Positions 44,831 to 56,160 of a DNA stretch of 64,000 nt are shown one piece after another (position 1 is the stretch's first letter; every line of letters starts with the position of its first letter). The stretch is from assembly GCA_001972305.1 (NCBI GenBank), contig BDDD01001510.1, forward strand, positions 1-64,000. Reading direction: 5' to 3'. The DNA is from Cephalotus follicularis (lineage: Eukaryota; Streptophyta; Magnoliopsida; Oxalidales; Cephalotaceae). The notes under the pieces are model-generated. The model searched no databases and was not told the origin of the DNA. It worked only from the letters and a program-made list of their open reading frames with translations. The translations under genes were made by a program, and so were the position numbers.

Positions 44831-47334
44831 CTCGTGACCGGCGACGCTTAGGGATAAAGAGACGACGCTTTGCCCTGTGTCAGGTGCAGAATTCTAGCTT
44901 TTTTATCTCGTTTCGGAGGATTTAAATGGATTGTGGGACACGTGTCAAGAAAGGGGATGAAGACTTATGTTTTTCTATTGGAAAGGGGCAGGTGGCATCA
45001 TTGGATTGGATTTAATTAATCACATGGGCAACTAGGAGGCAAACTCACATGGGTGAGGTCATGGATGACACCATGCAAGCTTCGCCTCCAAGTTTCTCTC
45101 TCTCTTTATATATGGGTGCATTCTCAGCTGATGAAGGGTTGCTTTCTACTGAGATTGGCAGAGAAGAAGAGGAGGAGATCACAGTGAGGTAAGGAAATTA
45201 TATACTCATTTATGTCAAAGCTTCCTCTGTTTTACTTCAAAATTATGCAGCAGATTGTTTTATTCATGTCTTACTCGTTTCTAGATAAAAATTTAAATGG
45301 TTGAATGTTTTGAAAACCTTAAGATATCTACTTTAACTGTTATCTTTTATGCATCTCGAACTTCTGTCAAATTCGTGATGAAAATCCCCGTTTGGTTCTA
45401 CTGCTCAGGTCCTGTTTTCAAAAGGAAACTGCAACTTTAAAAATTCATTGCAGCTTCGTTCCTAAATGGAATTTAATGATTTTTATCTCTATGAATTCGT
45501 TGAGATGTCTACTTTAACTTTTATTCTTTAATTTTTCCAGGAAAGAGTTTATTTCTATATGAAATATCTATTTTAGAAATGTTATGCAAAGCTGTTTTAT
45601 AAATGTTTTTGAGTTAATTACTCAAAGTGATGAGAAATGTTTTATGTTTGTGAAATGAAATGAAATGAATGCTTCTACATGATAAACCAGTTTTAGAAAT
45701 GTTTTACAATGATGTTTTATGAATGCTTTGATCTTATCACTCAAGGTATTAAGGAAAATTGTATGAAATGATTTTATGAATGCATTTGAGCTAACTACTC
45801 AAATGAAGAACAATGTTTTATGAATGCATTTGAGTTAAGTACTCAAATGAAGAGAAATGTTTTATGAATGCATTTGAGTTAAGTACTCAAATGAAGAGAA
45901 ATGTTTTATGAATGCATTTGAGTTAAATACTCAAATGAAGAGAAATTTTTTATGAATGCATTTGAGTCAACTACTCAAATGAAGATAATTGTTTTATGAA
46001 TGCATTTGAGTTGACTACTCAAATGAAGAGAAATGTTTGATGAATGCATTTGAGTTAATTACTCGAATGAAGAGAAATGTGTTATGAATGCTTTGAGCTG
46101 GTCACTCAAAGTATTAAGAAATGTTTTATGAAATGAATTTATGACATGAACAACTACTAGATTGCGATCCAGTAAGGATTAATCTAGTAAAAGATTAATG
46201 AATGAACCACCCTTGGATTGCGATCCAAGGGGAATGGAGCGATATGCTCAATGTTAATGGAGCCGACCGTGCTCAAAGACATGCATGTGATGTAAGGATA
46301 GTAATCGGGGAGTGCACAATGCCCCGGTGAAGCGGTGTGAAAGGGTTCATTAGAGGTTTACGACCATTAAGTTTTATGAAATGTTCTGTTTCATGAGATA
46401 TGAACAGGAAAAAAAAAGGTTTTAAAGATGTTTTGTTTATGAATGTGAAGAAAACGATTTTACTGATGTTTTCAAGTATGTCAGTGTTATACACCAGAAA
46501 ATGCATGATTTTGGAAATGTTCTCATTTTATGAAAACTATCAGAAACAATGGATTTTGACAGTGAAATGTGCTAGTTTTATAAAACCAGAAGAAGATTTT
46601 TAACGATATTTTAAAGTGTATGAACTAGAAACGTTTTGATAAAGATTATAAAAAATAACGGATTTCAATGACGTTTTATGACTAAGATCCTTACTGGTCT
46701 ATTTGAGCTCACTCATTTCAATGTCTTGTTTTCAAACAAATCTTCCAGGAAATGTTGAACGTGAAGTTGCAAGCTTTAGAGGAAGTTCACAAAAGAAGTG
46801 TAAGGAAAGGAAGTATGATATGCTATGAAGTTATGTTTTAATGTCATGTGTTAATGTTTTCCGCCATGTAACATTTTATGATAAATGATGTGTATATGTT
46901 AAAACAAGGAAATGAATGCTATAGGTTATGATGTTTCTATGTAAGATGATGATATCAAAAGTTATTGAACATACTTGAGAGTATGGGAAATTAATGGTAA
47001 TGGTGAGTATATGATTGTTTTATGATGTAATAAGTTTATGTTTTTTCACTGTGTAAGGTTATATGCTAAGTGATGTACAAATGCAAAGGTATTAGAAACG
47101 ATCATGGTAATGAGAATATGACATTTTGAACTTGGTGTTCAAAGATGTAAACATATGTGATCCTGTGAAGTTATTGAGTAATAATGTTAGGTTTTAAATC
47201 TAAGTTAAGATTAAATGATTAATGGATCTTTAAATGATTAAACGATTTGATGGTTAATGGTTCACCCCACGTAACGCACCAATTCCTCGAGGCTCGCTTT
47301 GAGCATAAAGTGGACTCGGGTCGGGGGCGTTACA
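44831..47334 (+). repeat. E1 3' LTR, second piece
   Basis: It continues the E1 LTR after E2 (CTCGTGACCGGCGACGC matching 19797) and ends GGGGGCGTTACA at 47334. It contains the 44-bp hairpin array (45776-46127) and the TGCG-loop hairpins. Where copia B sits in the 5' copy, this LTR is continuous (about 45145), which confirms the B insertion point. Confidence 0.9.
45776..46127 (+). repeat. Eight 44-bp hairpin units in the E1 3' LTR
   Basis: Units start at 45776, 45820, 45864, 45908, 45952, 45996, 46040 and 46084, the same number and period as in the 5' LTR, so the array predates insertion. Most units keep the perfect CATTTGAGT / ACTCAAATG stem. Confidence 0.9.
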
Positions 47335-47339
47335 ACTAT

Positions 47340-48864
47340 CTTGTGCAACAGTCACCTGTTTTGTGTTGAGTAGTCCACTGGACCCCTGTCACAGTCGACT
47401 GTCTGTAGTTCAGTTTGTGTAGTTGACTGGCCCTGATGTGTAGTCGATTTCCACCCTTCGACAATCGACTGGTGCCCTGTATTAGTCGGCTGGATTGTCC
47501 TGTGAAATCCTGTATTCATATTCTATTATCCGTTTGTTCATTTGTTGAACCTGGGTCGTTTCTAAACACCGTTATAATTCTTATTTATACCCATGATGAT
47601 TTTCAGATTCTTATATGAATGTTTTATATATTATATAGATTTTTGTTCTACGTGGGACTATTAGAATTAATCGGTATATCCGTAAGATATTCTGTGATCG
47701 CATAAGGTATAGATATTTCTCTTCTTGGACATCTGATTTTGTCGAAATAAATCCAGTTTTATGAATATGTCCCTTTCGATTTATGACTCTGTTATGTTTT
47801 GGATTTTGAAGATAAAGTCACTTGATATTTTATGAGTTAAATATTTCTGACTTTATAAATTCAGCTATGATATGTTTACGAGGTGTTATGAAATCACCTC
47901 TTTATTGTGAAATTAAATGAGTTGATTTTTCCGTTTATGAAAGCATGTTGTTATATCGTTTGATAATGAATTATGAATATGTTTTGGAAAACCGTCTCTT
48001 ATGTGTTTTAAATTGATTATGATAAAATCAATGTTTTGAAATGGTGAAATACTGAGCTTTTTGTACCCACCTATGGGGCGTACCATAGGCATGTCGTAGG
48101 CCTGGCGCGGGGACATGACGCTTTCCGTAACGGTGTGATTAGTTTACGACGTCTCTCTGTGATATCCTTGGATAGGATTTGTGATAGACGCGTATGGATT
48201 GATCCTAGTTATATGCAATATGATATGTTATGATATGAGAATTGTTTGTGTAGTGCCGTACACTTCAATTCTATTGGCATGTGGATGTCGTGAATCCCTT
48301 GCTCTATGTGTTTCTAATATGTGATATGTTGTGATGCTCAGTTATGGAACCTTATGTTTTGAAAAGGTATGCTTATGTTTTTTCAAGTTATGAATTTGGT
48401 TATTACGAAAATGTTGAGGCAATTTATAAAGTATGTTTAAATTTATTTTGCTTAAGATCTCTGTTTTGAAGTAACTTTGAAATCTTACTGCTTTTAATTA
48501 TCATTTAATGTTTTTACCTTCTTTAATCGTACTGAGGTTTGCTCAGCCACGTTTTGTTTTCCATGCGGCAGGTTATCAGGAGCACCGGGGCAATGTGTGA
48601 AGAGAGTGTTCACTTAAGTTGAGGATCATCTAGGAGTTTGATCCTACTATGCTATGATGTCTTATGGTCATGTTGGGACTAGTTTTATGAATAATTTGAT
48701 AGTTACAGATTATGACATTTGGTTTATGTTTAAGTTTCCAGACTATGTTTAGATATCAGTTATGTTTAGACTATCACGTTTCAATAAAGATGAGCTTTAT
48801 TATGCTGTTATATTTTGTTATGTTATATGTCCTGTAAGGGCTCCCACAGTTCGGGGGTGTTATA
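47340..48864 (+). repeat. Solo LTR G, right part
   Basis: It carries the rest of the GTCGAC array, then AT-rich LTR sequence, a CCTATGG / CCATAGG hairpin at about 48069-48089 and the terminus GGGGGTGTTATA. No coding frame has a recognisable domain. Confidence 0.8.
47351..47490. repeat. 21-nt GTCGAC array in solo LTR G
   Basis: Cores start at 47351, 47373, 47394, 47422, 47443, 47464 and 47485 (GTCACC, GTCCAC, GTCGAC, GTTGAC, GTCGAT, ATCGAC, GTCGGC), with steps of 21-22 nt except one of 28. Two further cores at 19344 and 19366 lie left of E1. After removing E1 and one flank copy, the step from 19366 to 47351 is about 20 nt. Confidence 0.85.
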
Positions 48865-48869
48865 CTTGT

Positions 48870-49971
48870 TGAAATGACAGAGGAGAACTTTGACCCAGAG
48901 GTGAGGGAATCACCACTCAGACCTTCTTTAGTCGGCAATCTTGTGTCCGAGCACTCGGCATAGTCTGACCAAGGAAGTAGCAGATCCATCGACTGCCCCC
49001 ACACACATTTCGTTATAGACCGATGAAATGAGCAGATCTAGGTAATGGAACCCAGGCACAGCCACACCCAATAGCTCTATCATAGACAATAGAACTCCTG
49101 AATGGAATGGGGATCGAACGCCACACTCCACTTCAGCCACATGAGTCTCATAAATCCGAGCATACCAGTAACCAGCATTTGAGAACAACACATGATATCA
49201 GGAAGCATGAAATACTACAATAACAAAGGGAAACACATCAACCCAGCTATAGAGCATCTCTGCTCGAAAAATAGTATCAATCATGCAATAACGAACAAGA
49301 CAACAGGAGAAAGGATCTTGGTCAAAGATAATATCATGGAAAAGGCATATTAAACATTAAGACTCTCAGTATCAATTGATAAAAAGGAAAGATCCCACTC
49401 ACTGTATTGTAAGACTTCAGACTAGCTTCCTTGCTGTGGGGCGCCTGGATCTTCTTCTACAAGATCAAGATACAACAAACTTAGCTACATCCATCAACAC
49501 ATCTCTGAGAAACATTCATGAACACTCACAAGAATAAGAACCATAACAAGGTCCTTCCTCGGCCTCACATACCGTTACTCTACCATCGAAACGTCATACC
49601 GCTAAGTACCGAGGAGAACACTCACCTTGCTATCATGTAGATGGCGAGAATGTCCAAACCTCAGAAAACGAACAACGCTTCAGGGAAAACGAAGAAGAAA
49701 GGAAGGAAACTCATAGGCAAAACACCTTCTCCAACTTGAACTGACAGAATTGGGCAACCTCACCTGCCATAGTCGAAAGTGTCAACTGCCAAACTTCCTC
49801 CACACACTTCACATGTCCCAAGGCCATTTATCAACAAAATATCTCCTTTACACATAACTTACGACATTGGGCCTTACCCAACACAAGCCCAACCGAACCA
49901 ACCAAAGGAAAAAGAAAAATTTCTCCACGACCCAAATGCTAATTTGTCCAAAATTAACACGGGTCATTACA
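48870..49971 (-). repeat. Solo LTR F, right half
   Basis: LTR sequence ending ACGGGTCATTACA at 49971, the minus-strand start TGTAATGACCCG. Short frames (48774-49191, 49779-50133) have no domains. After it, copia C LTR resumes at the flank AATCC. Confidence 0.75.
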
Positions 49972-50680
49972 AATCCTATCACCCTCACTACAGGAGTGAC
50001 GATTCCATCTTGCGCACTCATATATATTCATGCATATTTGGTAAGCCCCAAAGACCGCCTATTTTCCAGCCCCGCGAGAGGACTGGGTAGGGCAGAGATC
50101 AAAGCCAAACTTCCTCTACATAACATAGAGTAGGAGCTCACGTCTAAGGATCAGACAGGTCCTCTCAGTTCCAGCTAGGCACTAAGTGCCTATACACTAC
50201 CTCCGCGAATAGGAATAGCTACTGACACGAGATCAGCGGCCATCCAAGTAACATACCTATGGTGGGTCAAGTTTAGTGTACATGCTCCCAGCACGCACCC
50301 TGCATTAGCTCTAGGGTTCCCCCCAAATGGCTATCAGATTCTCCACCCTCCAACCCGCGGGAGTGAGCATAACGCAACAAGTCTAACCGGTTCACTTATG
50401 CCCTATATAAATGAACCTACAACTTGGAACAGTTTAGTCACAGGGAATAAGAGAGTCGTTCTCATAGCCCCTGGCTCAACATCCAAACCTTGATGTGACT
50501 GGGAACCATATGTGTAAGCAAATTAAACTACTTCAATGATGTGATAAAACACATACGGCTTGCCAATATAAATAAAATATGCACATATGTCACATAAATG
50601 GGATTAAGACTGTTTCACCCCAGAGATAATAATGGCTACACCCAGCCACTTTGTGGCTTGACGGGTCACCATCTCCAAAA
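49972..50680 (-). repeat. Copia C 3' LTR, third piece
   Basis: It continues the LTR with GGAGTGACGATTCCATCTTG, parallel to GGTGTGACGATCCCATCTTG of copia B, and the conserved ATCAAAGCCAA and CTATGGTGGGTC blocks. It ends at 50680 as ATCTCCAAAA, where B ends ATCTAACA, so the CA terminus has mutated. Confidence 0.8.
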
Positions 50681-50696
50681 ATCTCCCACTTGGCCC
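50681..50696 (-). other. Copia C polypurine tract
   Basis: Minus-strand GGGCCAAGTGGGAGAT, the same tract as in copia B at 22779, beside the 3' LTR. Confidence 0.85.
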
Positions 50697-51749
50697 TCAA
50701 GCCACAAGGACAAAAAATCGAGTCCATTGCCCTACGATGATTCCCGAAAATTAAGTTGCCCAAAGTTTGGGATCTGCTATGTTCACCTCTAAGGTGAAAC
50801 TCTCAAGTAATTAGTCTCCCCTAACCATGATCCCTTGGATTAAAAGATAGAGCTGCTAAATGTGTTTGGATCGTAAGTTAGACTGGGGTTCCTTGGCCTG
50901 TGCATTGGTCTTCATCGTAGTCGCACTGCTGGACTATTGACGGATGGAGCAACCCTAAGTTCTTCCAAGAACTACTGCATCCTTGCACCATCTTATGCAG
51001 CAACTTTCGCAATGCATATGGATTTAGCCACAGAATCCACCATGAATTCCTATTGTGAGCTCTAATAGCTCTTTTCACCTCATATAGTGTATAAACTTAT
51101 CTCGAAACTATTTATGATTATCCCCATCAGAAATAAAAGTGAAGTCTATTAAGACCTCCAATTACAATAAACTCTCTCCATCATAATACAAGAAGACATC
51201 CTTTGTGCCTCCAAGGTACATCAAGATTCTCTTGACTATATCCTAGTGTTCCACACGAGGATTGGATTGATAGCTGCTTGTCACAAGCAAGATATCAGGC
51301 TTAGTACGCAACATGGTATACATGACCGATCCTTCAGCCTCGCTTAATGGATCTGGTCCATGTATGTTATCCCAGAACACCTCTAGAAGGGAATTGAATT
51401 CAATATGGAATTTTCCAAGTTGAATTATTTCAGCACTACGCTGAAGTACTAGCTTTGGGAAAGCTAAAACAACCTATTGGATCTTCCCCAAAGATCTCCA
51501 TAGGTGGTTTCTCCTAAATCCATGATGGAGAAATTCCCAGCATTATAAACCAATGAATCACACACCTACGATGTTTATAATCGACAGGATATAACTCCAG
51601 GTACATAACCTAGAATTTCTGTTAGGCCCAGTTTTAAATTTGGTAGACACATGGTTTATTCACATTCTTAAAGAAGTCAAATGATCTGACTACTTTCTTA
51701 GAACCGATAATACAACTATCAGATGCTTGCTTAAGGTCATAACGACCTT
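50697..51749 (-). pseudogene. Copia C RNase H and RT C-terminal end
   Basis: On the minus strand the RT tail reads GSVMYTMLRTKPDI (about 51330-51290), then SYQSNPRVEH, DIVKRILMYLGGTKDVF (about 51240-51190), the usual junction of copia RT and RNase H. An RNase H trace NAQAKEP appears at about 50910-50885. Frames are broken throughout. The RT upstream is separated by solo LTR L. Confidence 0.8.
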
Positions 51750-51754
51750 ACGAG

Positions 51755-54218
51755 TGTTAGAATTGGCTCAAAAGGCATTGAATCAATTCAGCACATCAGG
51801 GTTTGATAACAAAACTTTTTGGTGGATTAAATCCCCAAGCAATGAGATACCATAAATTCTAAGTCCAGAATTGTCTCAATTAGGCCAAGGATCACTAATT
51901 AAGCATTTAATTGAACCATACAAATATTCTAAACAACTAGAGAGTTCGGGTTTGAGCTAGGATTACACTAACCATAACAAAGCCTCACAAAACATATGGA
52001 TTAGGGTCACACACAAAAACCCTAACTCCATTGGTTATAAACCCGAACCCTAGACAAAATCAAATTGTTAGGGTTTTCTAGGGTAGCATTCGGGTTTGGC
52101 AGGGTAGTATTAGGGTTTGGCTAGGGTATGAAACCCTAGCTTGAACCCGATGCTATTCTCTCCAACAACCAACACAAAACAATATAGTAAGATGATAGGA
52201 AAGCATTACCTAATTCGTTGCCCACCTCCACTTTTGGTGAGTGCCTCCAACCTTTGAATAAACCGTGATGTTTTCACCAAAGATCCTCCCCATGGTGGTG
52301 GCTACAATTCTTATGAAAGGATGGAGTCTATATGTGTTTATTCCTACAAATAATAATGACATAAAGTAAAGATCAATTGCAACTAACAAGCAATGTCCAC
52401 CTATTGTGATTAAGGATGGTAAAAGAAGATTGATTTGTTGTATTATCTTCAAGAACTTAAAGTTCTTTCAAGGTCCTCCAATGGTGGACAATGATACGAC
52501 AAGAAGAAGAAGAGAAGAGGAAGTGAGAGCTTGTATTCTTACGGGTGAGACAAAAAACAATAATGAGAAGTTGTTATGTCGTTTTGTGTGTTAGCCAAGT
52601 CTTATAAAGCCTAAGAATTTTCAAAGGCTTCTCTTTCAAGCCAAGACTTAACTAAATATCTATCCCATTTTGACACAAAGGGCTGGCCATTCCAAGGCAA
52701 AAAATTCGACAAAGAGTTTGGGCCACACATGCCAAAACTTAGTCCATAATGTATACGGAATACAAAGTTGAATTAGACAACTTTGGTAGGCTATTTGGTA
52801 AGCATTGGGCCGGCCTATACTTAAGCCTTCTAGAGACTCAATTTCGGCCCCAAAATTGGATGTTAATCCATTCCCAATTCATCACATAGACTAAGAGCTC
52901 CCTCTCCCAACAATTCCCAATGCACTTGTTAGTTCAACAAACAACCTTCGCACGAAACAATCTATTATGGTGATGCTTGAACTCACTTCTAAGAAAGCGA
53001 TACAAATTCAGCAAATAGAATGCTCACTAGCAAAGTAACATCTCTCAGATGGTAATATTTCACTAAATGACATGTCTCCCACATGTCAACCTGTACCAAA
53101 TAACAGGCGGGACCCGAAAGTCAGGTTGGTTCCTGGTATAATGATATATTTCCCAAAACATCCCAGGGTTATGGTACGACCATCCTAATAGTCCTAGACT
53201 ATCCATATGGCCCTGGTGTGATCTCCAATCACCCACGGATCCGTGTACACCATGTCTATCATTTGTTAGCTAGTTAAACATGTACTTTACTAACAATCAT
53301 CGGTGTATGTGTCATGTGTCCCTCATCATCCTTGGCTCTGACCACGGACTAGGGTTTGGATTAATGTCACCCCTAGGTAATATCGCGATAGTTATAAATT
53401 TATGAATACATTGAGACTATCGGCATAGCTCCCTGGAAACTCTTTTTCCAGTCTACCTACACCTGGCCAGGATTTAAGTCATCAACAAACATAAATACTA
53501 TAGAGCTTGTCACCCCTCAATACAGGTGTGACGATCCCATATTATGCACTCGCCCATACATCTCAATACGGCTTCCACAAGGTCGAAAGACAAACCTTTT
53601 TCCAGCACGTGGCTAGTGCTGGGGAAGCTAGAAATCAAAGCCAAGTGGTTACTACACAATGCGTGCCAGCTGCTCAGGTCTAAGGATACAATATAAATGA
53701 CGTATGATCTACTAGTCACCTTTGACTATAGACTACCGAGAATATAGGAACCCTATTGATAAATGTATTGGCATTCCAAATAGGTATCCTATGGTGGGTC
53801 AGTTCAGTGTCATGCTCTCTAGCATGCACCCCGCATTGGCTTTAGGGTAAACCCAAATGTCAATGAGATGATCCATCCCCCACACGCAAGAGGGCAAGCA
53901 TAATACGGCAAGTCTTTATGGTTCCTCAATTTCCCTAAGAAAGTGAACCTATGACTTGGAACGTTTTGTCAGAAGGGGGCAAGGATCTAATTCTCAGAAC
54001 CTCCCAGGCATGAGATCCAATCCCTTTATCGATAGGGCGCTAGATGTGTATTCAGTTGACTTGGTGATCAACTGATCTGTGTCAATGGTTTTGGATAATA
54101 CATATACCCTTGCAATTTTTTAATATAATATGCACATAAAACATGTATAGAATTAAGAGTGTATAAATCAAGAGTGTATAACCACCTCGTGGTACGCAGG
54201 GACACCCCTAATCTAGCA
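51755..54218 (-). mobile_element. Solo copia LTR L inside copia C pol
   Basis: Ends TGTTAGAATTGG (51755) and CTAATCTAGCA (54218), flanked by exact ACGAG copies at 51750-51754 and 54219-54223. The right two thirds (from about 53020) match the D and B LTRs (GACATGTG-type block, GGCGGGACCCGAAAG, CCAGCACGTGGCTAGTGCTGG hairpin at 53602-53622). The left part differs. No purine tract or primer site adjoins it, so it is a solo LTR. A repeated AGGGTTTGGCTAGGGT-type stretch lies at about 52075-52125. Confidence 0.88.
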
Positions 54219-54223
54219 ACGAG

Positions 54224-55700
54224 TGCAAAACTCGTTTGAAGTAAATCCCTTGGATTAAGCCATCCATTTACCCAATGTCATAACCATGACGAGTGGCAAT
54301 AGCAAGCAAAATCCTAATGAATTTGAGCACAACTATTAGTAAGAAGGTTTGCAGTATAATTGACACTATGTCGTGTACACCCCTTTGTAACTAATTTCAT
54401 TAAGAATGTCTCAATATTCTGTTTAGGATTTCATGGCACTTAGCCAAGCCTTGAATTCAGTGCCTTTCACTGTATTCTAATAGCTGGCAGGCTTGTCATG
54501 CTTGATGACACTAGATTTATCAATGCCCTTGATGAGAAAACCATATCTCTCAAGTACTGATAAAATCATGCCTGAATTCCTTACCAGAGGAGTGCTTGAC
54601 TGAGATTCAATATCAAGTTAAGATATAATCTCAAATGTGTCTATAGAGGATTCAACCTCCAATTCCTTTAAATCCTACGTGGTTTCTATCTGTGGCAACT
54701 CCTATAGTTCAAGTATACTCCAACTGCTTTCTTGGAGAGGGAGCTCCCTCCATAGGAACATAGTATGTAACAAATACCTTGTATTTGTCGGGACGATAGA
54801 AATAGTATCCATCCATTTCTTGAGAACACTCCACAAATTGACAGCGGTCTAACCGCGCCTCTAGCTTATTAGGCTCCAGCCTATTTATGCAAGCCAGACA
54901 ATCCTAAACCTCTCTCTAGGTTGGGTTTCCTCTTTATCTATACTTCGTATAGAATATAGGGCAGGGATCTTAAAGGAATCTGGTTTAGGGCACATGTCGC
55001 TGCTTGTAGCTCATAACCCAAAATACGAGAAATAAGGAAATTAATAAAAGACAATATCGACCTGATGCTGTCCATCAAGGCTCAAGGTCCAGTTCCTCCT
55101 TTCGGACACACCATTAGCATACAATGTTCCTGGAAAGGTCTATCATAGAGTATTCCATTATCTCTAAGATATTCTTGGAATTTACCAGATAGGTATTTGC
55201 CTCCTCGATCCAATCAAAGTTTTTCAACAGGCTTATTTGTCAGCTTCGTTTTATCTTTCACGAGTTCTTTGCTAAATTGTTAAACATTTTGTTCAAACCC
55301 TATGGACCATTAACAATAATCCCATTATACACCCAAACATTATTAGACAACAAAGAACAATCATTGTTCTCAAAATTGAGCTCTAAGCCCATTTTGTATA
55401 AGTGAGTAAACACTTATAATGTTTCTAATTGAGCTTAGTATATAACCACAAGGTGCAAGTATTAGCACAAAAAATTTAAATGCAAACAATTCATAAATCA
55501 TATAGCTTATGCCGTGATCCTCGATCCAACGCAAAGCTGTAGATCCACTTCTTTATCAGCTCTCAGCTGTGTAGTACCTCCAAGGTCTTGAGGCACCTTA
55601 CTAAAGTGAATCAGTAGAATTGGAAGCAATGAACTCCTGTTATTCCCTTTTCCAGGGCTCCTTCGTGTCATAGAAGAATTTTTGGTCCTCCAAATATTTT
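54224..55700 (-). pseudogene. Copia C RT N-terminal part and integrase remnant
   Basis: Minus-strand LKFIRILLAIATRHGYDIG (about 54340-54275) matches the RT segment LKSIRILLAIAAHYDYEIW of copia elements, and precedes the catalytic box that lies on the other side of L. Further right the sequence parallels copia B and D pol (the CTCTCAAGYACTG block near 54550, TCTAGGTTGGGTTTCCTC near 54920) but no frame stays open. Integrase motifs are not individually readable. Confidence 0.65.
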
Positions 55701-56160
55701 CTCTTTAAAAAATTTCCCTTATGCTAATTGAGCTCCCAGCTCAATTAAATCATCCATTCTCATCCTAAAGTGTCGTTGAGATTAGTTGAACCTCATAGAT
55801 GCAATCTATACGCCATACAACTCTTAGAGAAGTATGCATGAGAGGTTCTCCATATTCTCATGCTAACGCTGTAGTCAAGCTTCATGCCTAGTACTGTAAG
55901 ACACCATGCCTTCTCAATGGCATCGTGCCACTTGACCATCCTGGTCAAGTCGTTAGATGAGGTATCGGTACCTAGTACCCATTGCCTGCATAGCGAACGT
56001 TTGCCAAATTGAGAAAATTTGGCCCTTTGAGTTATTGGTCTCAAGAATGAGGGTGAAAATAGCCATAGCTAACAACATAAGATAAGGAAACTAAAAACAA
56101 GAGAAAGCATCTATTCCAGATTTTATGTGACTACCATAACACTTGGTCTTTAGTGTTTAT
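55701..56160 (-). pseudogene. Copia C gag remnant
   Basis: The readable piece 56044-55793 includes MVKWHDAIEKAWCLTVLGMK, equivalent to VAKWFEDDEQARCFAIAGMV of copia A gag. The ELYGV motif appears in a second frame at about 55815. It starts downstream of the shared leader block at 56160-56230. Confidence 0.75.

Larger units (their letters stand above)
19375..47334 (+). mobile_element. Gypsy element E1 (Del/Tekay-like), with B and E2 nested in its LTRs
   Basis: The 5' LTR (19375-20134 plus 31573-33815), primer site, gag, RT, integrase end, purine tract (37272-37284) and 3' LTR (37285-37706 plus 44831-47334) are all in order on the plus strand. LTR lengths without insertions are about 3.0 and 2.9 kb. 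Flanks are GCTGT and ACTAT, differing by two G/A transitions. The spacing of the interrupted GTCGAC array of host LTR G is restored when E1 and one flank copy are removed. Protease and large parts of pol are missing or decayed. Confidence 0.88.
17619..48864 (+). mobile_element. Solo gypsy LTR G, opened by S and E1
   Basis: It begins TGTAATACCCTA at 17619 and ends GGGGGTGTTATA at 48864 (CA decayed to TA), flanked by exact CTTGT duplications at 17614-17618 and 48865-48869. Its own sequence is 17619-17813, 18425-19374 and about 47340-48864, roughly 2.67 kb in all. No primer site or coding region belongs to it, so it is a solo LTR. It hosts S and the 28-kb E1 complex. Fragment X inside copia B is a relative in opposite orientation. 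Confidence 0.85.
15862..49971 (-). mobile_element. Solo gypsy LTR F, opened by LTR G
   Basis: On the minus strand F begins TGTAATGACCCG at 49971 and ends ACGGGGCATGTCA at 15862. The flanks are AAGCC (15857-15861) and AATCC (49972-49976), a TSD with one mismatch, and both flanks are copia C LTR. Its own sequence is 15862-17618 plus 48870-49971, about 2.85 kb. There is no internal gag, pol or primer site, so it is a solo LTR left by recombination between two LTRs. All sequence between its halves is LTR G and its contents. Confidence 0.8.

Noticed and set aside
52075-52125. TTAGGG-like repeats as an interstitial telomere
   Set aside because: The words are AGGGTTTGGCTAGGGT and similar, irregular and short; only a superficial likeness to the plant telomere repeat.
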